Part shown: positions 43,530 to 54,697 of the stretch, piece by piece
Layout: each line of letters starts with the position of its first letter
Position numbering within the stretch: the stretch's first letter is position 1
Assembly (NCBI GenBank): GCA_033064195.1
Contig: JARBJD010000346.1
Location: forward strand, 1-64,000
Direction: 5' to 3'
Length of the DNA: 64,000 bases
Source: Blattamonas nauphoetae
Lineage: Eukaryota > Preaxostyla > Oxymonadida
Position numbers and translations under genes: made by a program
The notes under the pieces: generated by a model
Database searches by the model: none
Told to the model about the DNA's origin: nothing
The model's input: the letters and a program-made list of their open reading frames with translations, nothing else

Positions 43530-43903
43530 ACACACCTCAAAAAAATCGTATGTGGCTGTGGAACGGCGAGAATGTGGGGCGCATCCCATTTGGACGAGAA
43601 AAACGAGAAATGTTTTGGAGATGGCTGAAAAGTCGAGATTGGGAAAGATAATCTGGTCACAATGCATCGTTCAGGGACGCAAGGAATTGTTTGGAGAGAG
43701 GACGGTTGATGATGTGACAGTCAAAGACAGCCGCGTTGAGAACGACCAACCCAAAACAGCAAACCATTTCTGGACGATTCGAGACGATTTCAGAATCTGT
43801 TCATCCGCACCAGCAATCAGCGCATTCCCAACATCCGAGGAGAGTCCGCAGAAACGAGTTGGAGTCATTCCAGAGAGGCGGCTTCGATGCGTCATTTGAG
43901 ATC
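43530..43903 (-). repeat. Conserved ~370 bp block downstream of array genes (example next to G14)
   Basis: The same block follows the stop codon of the array genes, always in the same orientation. Copies: about 2875-3236, 4990-5327, 6595-6960, 8405-8781, 10925-11303, 14045-14418, 20003-20391, 24337-24711, 26540-26920, 28750-29123, 30955-31331, 33080-33449, 39600-39966, 43530-43903 and 55060-55428; only ~55 bp remain beside G17 (60780-60833). Its outer edge is nearly constant (ACACCTCAAACAAATCG on the plus strand) although the DNA beyond it differs. By eye the block is at least as well conserved as the coding regions. Two reading frames stay open in many copies, but neither is free of stops in all, so I do not call a protein. 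It could be a 3' UTR or regulatory RNA, a recombination anchor, or the remains of an exon copied with the gene. Confidence 0.85.
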
Positions 43904-45004
43904 TCAATCTTCAGTGAATTCCACATTCGATCCCAGCAATTGTGAGATTGAATGACAATCTTTGACAATACGGAAACCATAATAGCCGTCTTTATCATGT
44001 TTCAGCATCTGTTCGAGTGTGTCTTCGAAGCCTTCCGAAATCAGAGCTTGCATCATCCTTTTTCCAGATTGGGCCACTTCGCCAACTTCTTTCTTCCAAT
44101 TTTCAAGCGATTTATTGATGCAGTTGAGAGTATAGAAAAGACGAAAATCGTCTTCAACGAAAGAGAGACATCTTGAGAATGCCATCACAATCGGAGATTT
44201 GAGAACAAACTCCAGTGTTGGAATATGAAATGGGACTTTGTGAATGAGTGTTGCCAATTGAGACATGAATGAGTCAAGCAAGTCTCGACTGAGGACATTT
44301 CGATTTGAGATCAGAAATGTCATAAATTGAGATGATGGGATCACGACCTTCTGAAAGATCATTTCACGATGATTAACTTTGTCAATTGCATCAGTTATCC
44401 CGAGTCTCCAGAGATGCGATGAATCTGCAAGGTTGAGGCATTCCACGATGATCCAGATGAGATTGTCCAATATCTCGTCATTTCCGGTGATTGGCAGTGT
44501 GTCTGGTTGGACTGTTGCTAACACACTGCTGATGAGATCTGACTCCACGAGACGAGATCGAATTTCGATTGACGACCGGATTGTAATTTCGTGGAGGAAT
44601 GACAACGCTGCAGCAACCACAGTCGAGTGTGAAGATGACAACAGAGTCAGGATGCTATCAACAAAGCCAGAAGGCGATCCAGCTGAAGAGAGAACGAGGT
44701 CAGTCACGAGTTTTTCAGCTTGTTCTTTTTCAAACCAAGACGGGACGAGATTCTTCAAAAATCGGGCAGCTTTGTCGAGAAGGGTCTCGTCAAATGGGTA
44801 TTCAGCTTTCACAAGGGCAACAAGGGAGCATAATACTGTTGATTTGTTCTTGAACGATATTTGTGAATAGGGGTTGCAATTGAGGAAGGGTTCACGTTCG
44901 GAAATGAGTCTTTGATCTGGATCGGAGTTGGTGGGTAGAATAGAATGAGTTGGGATCAATTGATGAGGAGATTCTTCTTGCATCTGAGATGATGACTCGA
45001 TCAT
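43904..45004 (-). CDS. G14, intact array helical-repeat protein (366 aa)
   Basis: Start taken at ATG 45004 (MIESSSQMQEESPHQLIPTH); a second ATG follows at MQEESP. Ends QLLGSNVEFTED then TGA. Segments: EREPFLNCNPYSQISFKNKS, ALVKAEYPFDETLLDKAARFL, SSAGSPSGFVDSILTLLSSSHSTVVAAALSFLHE, VQPDTLPITGNDE, HREMIFQKVVIPSSQFMTFLISNRNVL, LEFVLKSPIVMAFSRCLS and QALISEGFEDTLEQM. Two small changes stand out: LKSP for LASP and QPDT for QPHT. The N-terminus is unlike other copies. Function unknown. Confidence 0.88.
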   Translation of the reverse strand: MIESSSQMQEESPHQLIPTHSILPTNSDPDQRLISEREPFLNCNPYSQISFKNKSTVLCSLVALVKAEYPFDETLLDKAARFLKNLVPSWFEKEQAEKLVTDLVLSSAGSPSGFVDSILTLLSSSHSTVVAAALSFLHEITIRSSIEIRSRLVESDLISSVLATVQPDTLPITGNDEILDNLIWIIVECLNLADSSHLWRLGITDAIDKVNHREMIFQKVVIPSSQFMTFLISNRNVLSRDLLDSFMSQLATLIHKVPFHIPTLEFVLKSPIVMAFSRCLSFVEDDFRLFYTLNCINKSLENWKKEVGEVAQSGKRMMQALISEGFEDTLEQMLKHDKDGYYGFRIVKDCHSISQLLGSNVEFTED

Positions 45005-45031
45005 GACGGTTAAGTATAGGCGCAGATCCAA

Positions 45032-45500
45032 TTTTGGATACGCACAGATCTAAAAAAAGGATACACGCAGATCCAAATGGATACGCGCAGATCTAACACT
45101 TTTTTTTTGGCGTGTTAATTGGATTGGACACTGTCCAGTGTTGGACAGGACAATCGACCTCGATTGGACACTCATTTTTCACAACGTTCATTTCACCCTC
45201 AATTCATTTCTCAATTCTATTTTACAAAGAAATGACGATAATAACACGAGAAAGGGCGAAATAACTTGAATCTGAGTACAGTCCGCGAGAAGTGACGATC
45301 GGCTTGATCCACCCATGATTGGACAGCATTGGACAGCACTGGACAATTGACTGGTATTCTTTTTCTGAGTTCTTCTCAATTAGTGCATACCATTTATTCA
45401 GGTTTTGAAGAGTCGGCAAAATTGGACAGTCCATTGGACAGGCCTGACCTGTCCTGTCCAATCGACACCTATAAAGGGTCATAGTTCACTCCTACATCTC
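45032..45500. repeat. Short repeats (GGATACGCGCAGATC) and GGACA-rich inverted sequence
   Basis: At 45015-45095 a word like GGATACGCGCAGATCTAA recurs four times in slightly different forms. At 45120-45180 and 45411-45470 there are GGACA/TGTCC-rich stretches in roughly opposite orientation (ATTGGACACT; CTGTCCTGTCCAATCGACAC). They may be ends of a small element. No gene. Confidence 0.5.
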
Positions 45501-48500
45501 GATTACGGTTTGATTTAACCACCTACTTCTCACTTTTTCGATTACTAGGCAACTTTGTCTCGGATTTGAAATACAATGGTGTCATTAATCGCGATACCGA
45601 GTTAAAAATACTCAAGTCCATTCAATCCTCCCCAGACGCACCATCTCGTGTGAACTGCTTGATTTATCCGTCAAATCCCTTTGTATGGACTCAAATGTGT
45701 GAATTTCTCATTCTAAATTCTTCTTCTATTCCTTTCTGCTCCAGCATCCGTCATGCGTTCTTCCCTCGAAGTTCTGCCTCTATGAGACGTTTCTTCCTCG
45801 CTGATGATTTCACATCAATTGAATGGCTTCTCTTTGGACTCTGGTATCAAGTATATTTTGGATTAGGATCGCTTCTGCGGCTTCGTCTGGAGTTGGGATG
45901 TTCTGTGCGATCCTTCTTCTCTCGCCTGTCAACTCTATGAAGGTATATTTGCTTATTCTGCACATTGTTTGACTTATTTTCTTCTCACAGCAACTGAGAT
46001 TCACTGCATGTTAAATCCTCACAATGTGGGGGAGTGAGATCGTTTTCATTACAATATTCTTCTCTGCGGCTCGTATGCACCGTTTAATACTCTCTAGCAT
46101 GATCTCTCTCATGTTTTGTTTCCTTTTCCAGATATATTTGTCCAAACGCATCAATTAGTACGGACCGACGTGATCGCCGTTGATGGTGTTCTGGACACGT
46201 TTCTGTTCATCGTTGGAGTCCAACGCGCATCGACAAAGTGTTGCTGTCCTTCTCTCAGGATTTTCTTTCGGGAGGTCTTGATCGATATTATCGTTATGAC
46301 GGTGATGGAAAACACGATCACATCAACATTGAACCACACAACAGCTCTCATCACTGCAAGTCACACCGCTGTGTGAAATATAGCCACTCCGTCAGAGAAG
46401 TACTACACAGATGTCGTGAAGGGGATCACCACGGCTGTCCGTGACGCATCGTCGTCTTTCACAGATAAACAGGATCACTCCAGCACAACTCTTCTAACTT
46501 CGGGAAACTCAGTGTCGATGATGATTCCGTTCACCTCTGTGGTTGTTAGTCGGGTCAGTATGTCATTTTGAACATGATTATTGTTGACACCTCCTGAAGT
46601 TCACATCTCTCTTGTTTGTCATTCAGCATGCCTCATTCTTTTTCTTCTCTCTCATTCCAGTTCTTTCCCCGTGTTGGTTATCTGCATCACTCCTCATTGC
46701 ACATGTTACGATTGTGACTGTCCAGCACATCGTTCACAGGAAAATAAAGATGAATAAACTACAGCAACGTTTTTATATTCATGGGAGAAAAGTACCGAAT
46801 CAGCTCCACCGACAGGATATCAGCTAGAAAACGAGATCTCACATCAACAGTACAGATCCTCGCAAAGTTGTAAACTGGAATATCTTTTTATTTCAATTGG
46901 TTTTATTTGGGGTGCATTTCATGTACACAACGACAAATCGTTCAGTTAACAATCCCCACGGAGAAAATATGTCGGAGCCACATTACCAAAATCATGGGTC
47001 AGATCTCTCATCGCCCAAATAGGAGACTGGACATTGGACTGGACAATCCCACCTCGACTGGACACAGCTTAACAGGCCAACTTTTTTTCTTCATTTCGTT
47101 TATATGTCACTTTTCTGTCTCAGAAAATTTCAATATTGATAGATTTACTCTCGAGTATCCTTCAGAAAAACAAGGAGATTGAAAAAAGATGTTGAATTGT
47201 TCTGAGGGGTTCGGAAAGGTGTAGCTGTCGCTGTTTGCCATTTAGAGATGTTACCATAGGGATGAGCAACGGACGGACAAAAAGACGTTCAACTCGGACA
47301 ACGGACAGCGGACATGTCCAAGTGAAAAAGAAGTGCTTCATGTGGCCTAAATCAACGTGATTGACACTGAATTCGTTCATAAATAAGTGAATAATTGTAA
47401 TCAAATTCAGATTTTGTCTTTCATAAAAATGATAAAAGAGTACTAGAGAATTCGGACAAAATGACCCATTAATTGCAGAAATGTCCAAGCTTGTCCGATC
47501 TTGGACATTCACTCAATTGTTGAAAAAACGAATCATCTGAATTTCTTCACAATCCAATTGTGATCAGTTCAAAACGGACAAAACTGTCCTGTCCTGGACA
47601 TGTCCGGATCGTCCTCCCCATCGGATGTTGACTTCGACTCACATTTTCTCTCAGAGACCATTACATCGCAATTCAGATTCCCTTGTCCATTCCACACTTC
47701 TTTTATCCAATTGTCACTCATTGCTGTCTCCATTGACTTTCAAACTTGTGGAGATCTCCACAATTCACACTTTGCCCATCTCCTCACTCTCGATGATGTC
47801 ACACTGAATTGACACATGGAAAATGAACAATATTAGTATTCCTTTTTCTTATCGTTTCACTCTTCTCTACCTCTTTCTCTTCATTTGTCTGTAATAGATG
47901 ATAAAATCTTTCTCCAATCAGAAATGGACATAAATAGAAGAAATCTGGATCACAAACAACATCAGTATGCATCTTTTTTCTTTCTCCACTCATATTCATC
48001 GATTAGTCTCATTACACGCCTCCTCTTTTCTTCCAAACAAAACGCAGAAGATCAAGGACATCACATTCCCGACACTGTCCACAATTCTGCTTTTCTCATT
48101 GTCAGTTCATTATCTGAAGGAAAGGTTCACATCTTCAGACTCGACACAATGTCTAATTCACTCAGAATCGAGAACCGCCTTGAGATCAAACTGAAGGAGT
48201 CTCTGAACATCACAGCATATTTTTGATCAATCTCCGAAACGAACCGTGAAGTGCGACTTTGTCAACACTCCATTATTCTGTTCGGATTCGCAATCGATGA
48301 GGAGCCGACCCCAGAAAAGTGCAACAATCAGGACGGATTTCCACGCGTACTCGACTTAAACAACCATCAATTTCATGCGCAACAGTACCTAGTCTCATCT
48401 ACCACGCTGAATCTTTGAGGAAAATGAACAAGAATCTGTCACATATAGTCGGTGGACGAAAATCATCATCATGAGTCTCTGACGGGGAAGAACAAAGCCA

Positions 48501-49000
48501 ACCACCATGACGAAACGACAAACTTCATATTTATCTTCACACACTGCTCTATTTTGGTATCATTGATGATACTTGATTGCGGATGGATGGGAACATCGGC
48601 TGGAAAACTCTCGAACTCCAACGTGACTGTCTCGTCGAGTACGATCATCTCAAATCCTGAATGTTCCCCATTTATGATTGTCTGTTCTGAGGGGAACGAT
48701 GACAGTTCGATTTCGATCATTGACGTTGTTCACCGATCGAGTGAACTTCGGACGCTCCTTCCTCTGACAGCCATTTCGTCGCTCAACCATCTCGACTCCT
48801 CCCAGCCGTCCTGCTCTGAGATGAACTCTGATGTCTCCGTCAGTTGCTCCGGTCTCTCGATCGACGATGCTTCCTTCGTTCTTGGATCTGGTCGTCTCCT
48901 CTCTATCCCGAAAACACCAACCGACCAACCGCACATTTGTCGTCTCCTTCAACAGGCGCGGGGAATTTGACATCTCTGCTGTCAATGCCTGAAGAATCAA
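45501..49000 (+). pseudogene. Decayed coding DNA, possibly of a large surface protein, with GGACA-rich inserts
   Basis: Several plus-strand stretches look coding but do not join: 45566-45940, 46240-46444, 47600-47812, 48020-48420 and 48452-48970. The last is the best: SNPECSPFMIVCSEGNDDSS, ISIIDVVHRSSELRTLLPLT and SVSCSGLSIDDASFVLGSGR, Ser-rich with a beta-strand-like rhythm, similar in style to long repetitive surface proteins of oxymonads (inference). Around 48225 the same frame resumes after a TGA (SISETNREVRLCQ). GGACA-rich spacers lie at 47030-47075, 47245-47310 and 47570-47610. Some gaps may be introns. I cannot define one intact gene. Confidence 0.35.
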
Positions 49001-49031
49001 TGGAATCGTTCTCTTGATTCGTCTCGTCGCT

Positions 49032-50025
49032 TCCCTCGTGTGATCATCCCTCCCCTCACCTCGTGTGATCGTCCCTCCCTCGTGTGATCATCCCCTCACC
49101 TCGTGTGATCATCCCCACCACTCCCCTCGTGTGATCATCCCCACCCCTCACCTCGTGTGATCATCCCCTCCCTCACCTCGTGTGATCATCCCCTCCCCCT
49201 CACCTCGTGTGATCATCCCTCCCTCACCTCGTGTGATCATCCCCTCCCCTCACCTCGTGTGATCATCCCCTCCCCCTCACCTCGTGTGATCATCCCCTCA
49301 CCTCGTGTGATCATCCCCACCACTCCCCTCGTGTGATCATCCCCACCCCTCACCTCGTGTGATCATCCCCTCCCTCACCTCGTGTGATCATCCCTCCCTC
49401 ACCTCGTGTGATCATCCCCTCCCCCTCACCTCGTGTGATCATCCCCTCCCCTCACCTCGTGTGATCATCCCCTCCCCTCACCTCGTGTGATCATCCCCAC
49501 CCCTCACCTCGTGTGATCATCCCCTCCCTCACCTCGTGTGATCATCCCCTCCCTTCACCTCGTGTGATCATCCCCTCCCCTCACCTCGTGTGATCATCCC
49601 CTCCCTCACCTCGTGTGATCATCCCCTCCCTCACCTCGTGTGATCATCCCCTCCCTCACCTCGTGTGATCATCCCCACCCCTCCCCTCGTGTGATCATCC
49701 CCACCCCTCACCTCGTGTGATCATCCCCTCCCTTCACCTCGTGTGATCATCCCTCCCTCACCTCGTGTGATCATCCCCACCCCTCACCTCGTGTGATCAT
49801 CCCTCCCTCACCTCGTGTGATCATCCCCTCCCTTCACCTCGTGTGATCATCCCTCCCCTCACCTCGTGTGATCATCCCTCCCCTCACCTCGTGTGATCAT
49901 CCCCTCCCTCACCTCGTGTGATCATCCCCACCCCTCACCTCGTGTGATCATCCCTCCCTCACCTCGTGTGATCATCCCCTCCCTCACCTCGTGTGATCAT
50001 CCCTCCCTCACCTCGTGTGCTCATT
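49032..50025. repeat. Minisatellite, ~25-bp unit, about 40 copies
   Basis: Unit CACCTCGTGTGATCATCCCC plus TCCCT, with length variants of 20-29 bp from changes in the C/T-rich part. TCGTGTGATCATCCC is the invariant core. Variants such as CCCCACCACTCCCC recur in the same order near 49.11 and 49.32 kb, so blocks of several units have been duplicated. No coding function. Confidence 0.95.
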
Positions 50026-50320
50026 CCCTCTTGCCCCTTCGCACGGTCATCACAGCCTATCCACACTCCAAAACGTCACTTTCCCACCTCATCCTCTTAA
50101 ATTGCTTTTTCTTCCTCATTTTCACGCATCCACATGTAACCTTCCTATTTCACTCTTATTGCTTTCGTCATTACTTTATTAATTCCTGGGTTTAGTCGTC
50201 TACAGAAAGAATTGGTTGATCAAGCCCATCGTTGCGACTTACGAGTGGTGACCTCCTAATTAGGCGCTGTCCGAGGACGGACAGCGCCTCACCTTGTCCG
50301 GACAATTGCTCCTCACTATG
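50026..50320. other. Spacer with an 11-bp-arm hairpin
   Basis: Contains AGGCGCTGTCC, a 6-nt loop and GGACAGCGCCT at about 50266-50293, next to CTAATTAGGCG, similar in style to the hairpin at 50346. No gene. Confidence 0.5.
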
Positions 50321-50685
50321 TTACCATGGGTCGGCATGTCCTCCCCCAAAAACCCGTGTCCTATCATAGGACACGGGTTTTTGGCGCTTATTTAGGCGAT
50401 TAGAGGGTTCTGTTCGAAAACGCACGTAGATGATGTGATTCGATGTGAATAATCAATTCAACAGCACAAAATTCAGTTTTACGTTCATTTCGGATGAATC
50501 AACAGCGAAAAGGATGAATCGATATCGATCAGGAGAAAACAAAGTGTGAAGGTCCGATCAACTCACTTCACTGTCAAAAATTTCTCTTCTGATAAGATTT
50601 ATCACAAAACAGAGAAACTGGAACGACATAATGGTGGAAATAAGTGTGAGATCGCAAATACTCCAGATTAGCCGAGTGATGGTTG

Positions 50686-52725
50686 TCAACATTTACATCG
50701 CATCTCAGCTGCCACTTCATCCGTGACTCTCTGATGGGATATGTTGTATGTTGTCTCCCACTCCTGCATCTCGTCTTCTCCCTTCCGATGCCTTTCTTCC
50801 TCTTTGAGTTGCTTCATTTCATTCTTTCTCTTTTCTTCAGCTTCTTTCACCAGTTGTTCCACTTCGGCTTGTTGCCTCATTTCTTCATCTTCTCTCGCTT
50901 GCCACTCTATTTCATTCTCATTCTTCCTTTTCATCTCTTCCTCTCGCTCTCCTCATCCGTATCCTTCTCAAACTCCTCCTGATCACATTCTCCTCTCTCG
51001 TCGTCCTCTTCTCTTCAAACTCCTGCATCCCCATCTCTCCCGCTCTCCAAGCCAAAAACTACACCGGAATGATTGTGGTCGTGGCATCCCCTTGTGTCAT
51101 CGTCTTCTCCCCTCTCCTCGTTGTGTGTCTGTTGCGGTCGTTGATGTGATGTGTCTTGTTGGGTGTGGGTGAACGGATAGAGAAAAGGGACATGCGAACG
51201 AGTTTCCGAGCGATGAAGACGTACAGTCTGCGATGGGACCACAAATCGCTCAGGAGTGGTTTGGTTGTGGATGTCCCTCTCTAACTGCTCCTTCCTTTTC
51301 CTCTCCGTCTCTCTCTTCACCTCCCGTTTAGCTTGTTTGAGAAGATGCTTCGCCACTCTGAACAGAAAGAACAGGCTGACTGCTCGATCCTTCTCGTTCA
51401 TCCCACTCGCCCTCTCCCCAATTCCCGCCACCCGCACACGCCTCTCTTCATCCTCCTCTTTCCTCTTCCGTTCAACCTCTCTTCGAATCGTGTCCTCCAA
51501 TACCCTTTTTTCCTCTTTTTCCTGATCATGTCTGTCCTTTAGGAAGGAATCGATGAGTGAATACGACTCGCTCATCGGTGGAGAGTCTTGCTCGATCGTT
51601 TTTTGTGGCGTGACGAGTGATGTTGGCGGGTGAGACACGTTGGTGTTCCCATCTTTATGTTCTGGGCTGTCTGGAAGATGCTGTTCGGTCAAGCCGAATC
51701 TTCCTGTTCTCCGAGCCATTGTTGGTGTGACGAGCATCGATGGGACGAGTGTTGGCGCGTGCGGTAAAGCTGTTTGGTGCGTCGTTGACGAGCGCATTCG
51801 GAACAGGAAGAGGGATACTCACTCCCTCCCGACCTCCCACACTTCTGCTCCTTTGCTCTCCTTGTCCATCCCCCTTTCTCTCCCTCCTCTCTCCTTCTTC
51901 ATTCCTTCCATCTCTTCCTCGTTCCCGACTTCTTGCTTCTTCCGCTTCAGCTCGCCTTCACGCGGCAATCACGTCATATTCCCGTTTCGTCTTTTCAGCA
52001 GTTCTATTCCACCTTTCCATCCGCACAGGTCGTAACCCCATGTTTCTCCTTCCTTTCTTCGCTCTGCTTAGCGAATCCGAGCTTCGTCCATTGCTTTCAT
52101 CCGTTTTCGAGCTGTCGCGTGATCTTGACGCTCATCTCGATATTTTGTGTTCTTCCTCCATTTTGTCCATTCTGCTACTTGGAACATTCTCTGTGACACA
52201 TCTAACAGCATTAGCAACCGTTTTTCTCTCCTCCATCGGCTCAGCGCGTGATCGGATGGCATGGCCCTGTCAGTGAGGTTGCCTATCCTGCCGGTGGATT
52301 CTTTCAACATGCAGTGGACTTAATTGAGCTTGTTCGTGAGGTAGATGATTGTTGATTGTGGACTGACGACCAGAAGGTACATCATTTGCGAGGACGATTC
52401 GACCATTCTCATCTCTCAATGGCGCTCCTCATCCACCTTGTCTGAAAGGAAAATTCTCCAAAGTTGGTTGTTATGAGTACCCTAGCCTTCGCTGTTCCCG
52501 CTCTTTCTGCTCTCGCTCCCATTTTTCTCGCATTTGGTTTCGAAGTTCAGCCGCATATTCTTCCTTGCTTATACTGTCCATATTCATATTTCTGTGAAGC
52601 TTCTGAATCTTGTAGTCAATATCCGATGATTCCATCTGGCGCAGGAGAGCTACTGTCGGTGGTAATCCGCAATGAAGAATGTGGCTCGACAGATCCTTTG
52701 ATTTCAGATTCCGAATTGGTCGCAT
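50686..52725 (-). pseudogene. Pieces of a coiled-coil protein gene
   Basis: Three minus-strand stretches: 52725-52471 (HGNMNMDS-type helix then ELRNQMREKWEREQKEREQR), 51797-51015 (MARRTGRFGLTEQHLPDSPE, then DRHDQEKEEKRVLEDTIRRE and a long charged helix, ending in a His/Asp-rich tail with TGA) and 50934-50686 (QAEVEQLVKEAEEKRKNEMK). All are Glu/Lys/Arg-rich coiled coils. They could be exons of one gene with introns (a GTACTC...TTTCAG intron is possible at ~52400-52475) or remnants. The frame between 51015 and 50934 is broken in this reading. Function not assignable. Confidence 0.4.
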
Positions 52726-53820
52726 GGATCATATCCATCTTCGTCTTGGTTTGATGTTGGAGGATGCGTTCTTTATTTGTTTGCTGACCGGCCAGGAGGA
52801 ACCACTTTGTGAACTGACTCACGTGTATAGTGTTGTGCGTGATTTGTCTTGTGCCCAGACTCAGTTGGCATTTGAGATGTACCTTCCGGAGGTCTCTCAT
52901 CGGTATATTTCTCTTCTCGCACGTTATCAGTTCTGATCTTTGTCTTAACTCTTCGTTTTCTGTGTTGATCGTTTTGTGAGATTCAGGGATGATATCTTGA
53001 CCGTGTCTGGAGAGACCTGGACATACAAGGAGAAGTAATGTGTTGGTAGATGGATGGACGAGGCTAAAGAACGGGAGAAGCTGATGTTTTGGTGAGAGAA
53101 TGTTTGGCTATGGACATCCTGTTTAGCATGATCTGAGAACGAAATATGAAGGATTTCACCAATTTTAGTTGGTTGCTTCGTTCAAACAGTCAAAAACTGT
53201 GTTGCATGATAAGTTCAGAGTGAAAAGCCAAACCTGCCTGAGGAAGGAGTTTCAAATGAACAGTTCTAGTTGTTTCCTTGACCCTGATATGAGAAAAGGA
53301 TGAATTAAACAGAAGAACGGTCGATACAAGAGATGCGACACGAAGTTCCTGAGTGTCCTGATGTCAACACGATCAGTTCATTTTTCTGGTCGATCAAGAG
53401 TAAATTTCGAAGACATAGAAGAGAACGAGATCAAGAGGATGATTACCTTATGAAGAATGGATACTGGTAGACAGTTGAGTGGACATATCACATGATCCTC
53501 AGCAGTTCAAACATGTGTTGTGAAGACGAGGTCTATTCGCATTGGATCGACACAAGAATGGAAAGAAGAAAACAAAATACAAAGTGAGAGTCAATAAAGT
53601 TCTTCATAATCACGTTAATCATTTTAGTTCGGCGATTTCAGCAGTCACCACCATCACAAGATCCAATGTCTAAAACATAAGAGAGAGTAAAAAATGAAGA
53701 TAATCATGAGAAAAGAACATGCAAGGATCATCGCTGAATCAGTCTCCGGAGACAAAAGTGCCATTTCGCAGAGTTGATGTGCATTTGAGAAAAATGATGG
53801 TTTGAGAGGACAGATCGGGC

Positions 53821-53971
53821 CACCATAGGACACGATAGGACAGGACAGGACAATTGTCCTCCCTCGATTTTATTGTGAAAATGTGACGCAAGTATTGTGA
53901 CTACGTCAAATACCTTCCATGTCCAATGGTTTGAGCCAGATTTAGAATTGTCCTATCGTGTCCTATGGTGG
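53821..53971. repeat. Perfect 23-bp inverted repeat, 151 bp overall
   Basis: CCACCATAGGACACGATAGG plus ACA at 53821-53843 is exactly inverted at 53949-53971. The 105-bp interior starts with more GGACA copies. Could be a very small MITE, or a cruciform-forming site. Region 52.9-53.8 kb to its left has no recognisable gene. Confidence 0.8.
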
Positions 53972-54225
53972 GCTGATCGACGGCTTTTGGACAACTTTCG
54001 CGATTTTAGTCAAAATAAGGTGAAAAAACACTTTTGAAATGATTCTGAAACAGAAAATGTGCATTATTATCTCTTTTCTTTCCTCATTTTTCGTTTCCGG
54101 TTTTCACATTCAGACCAAGCAAGAGACTGGTTCAATCCTTGTCACAGGCAGTTTTATCCAAATTGTCCTCCTCTTTTTGGCTGTCCTATGATGTCCTGCC
54201 TATAGGACATGCCGACTCATGGTAA

Positions 54226-54563
54226 ATTTTTTTTAGCATTTTTTTGAATAAGGAGGACCCTGACTGTATAAATCTTAAAAATTGTTGTGATAGATGATAG
54301 AATAAAAAAGTTGGTTAAAATTCGATCTAAGCTACAAAACTGTAATCTAGTCCAAAAAATCCTCTTATTTATCGTTTTACTTGTAAATAAATCAACCGAT
54401 CGACTGAAAAACATCTAAAGACTGAGAAAATGAGGGGATGACAAAATGTGGTTTTTCTTGATACTAATCGCAAATGGACGTGATGTATCACAAGATATTG
54501 TTTATTCACAACTATTTTCAACGATAGCGGAGTTTTGAAAAAGTGGTACACCGGCTTGCTCTT
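54226..54563. other. AT-rich right end of the 39-kb block
   Basis: About 340 bp between the inverted end at 54225 and the terminal repeat at 54564. No coding signal. Confidence 0.5.
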
Positions 54564-54591
54564 CCAAGTTTTCAAAAATTTTCTTCCAAAT

Positions 54592-54697
54592 ACAGGAAAG
54601 ATTCGCGCAATGTGTCCACAGTTGAATGTGAATCGGGGAACAGATTCAAAGAGGCATCAGAAGATGTTTTCGAACGAGAAAGTTCTGCTTGCATTGA
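54592..54697 (-). pseudogene. G6, 5' stub (N-terminal ~35 codons)
   Basis: Coding strand reads MQAELSRSKTSSDASLNLFP, then STVDTLRESFLY, the variable N-terminus of an array protein (compare G3, MQTKLSHSKTSSGAS). It stops being family sequence exactly at the AAAT duplication and terminal repeat. The codon after FLY completes FYENTELS at 15397 on the other side. The start-proximal box is at 54705-54720. Confidence 0.85.

Larger units (their letters stand above)
50321..54225. mobile_element. Possible 3.9-kb element with 22-bp inverted ends
   Basis: Starts TTACCATGGGTCGGCATGTC and ends with the inverse of TTACCATGAGTCGGCATGTC (54204-54225), one mismatch in 22. Next to the left end is the hairpin CCAAAAACCCGTGTCCTA at 50346-50363 and 50367-50384. 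A left-end relative lies at 15475. No clear target duplication and no transposase seen. It could instead be the main part of the element whose outermost ends are at 15398 and 54587. Confidence 0.5.
15398..54587. mobile_element. 39-kb block bounded by 24-bp inverted repeats and a 4-bp target duplication, inserted in G6
   Basis: Position 15398 starts a 24-bp sequence (GGAAGAAAATTTTTG, ending AACTTGG) whose perfect inverse is 54564-54587. AAAT lies immediately outside both ends (15394-15397 and 54588-54591). Intact siblings read CTCATCGAAATACAGGAA across this point (near 25.68 and 56.39 kb), with one AAAT, so these are the two sides of one insertion into G6. Just inside each end is GTCGGCATGTCCT. 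No transposase was recognised. The interior holds eight array genes and several host genes. The block may thus be one giant element, or a small element later enlarged: a related end sequence recurs at 50.33 kb, which would leave a ~4.3 kb original. The superfamily is undetermined. Confidence 0.7.

Noticed and set aside
49032-50025. CRISPR-like array
   Set aside because: No unique spacers; the units are continuous tandem repeats with length variants.
15398-54587. Reading the 39-kb block as certainly one transposon
   Set aside because: The ends and target duplication show an insertion, but the interior is host-like and related end sequences at 50.3 kb allow later growth; left as a candidate.
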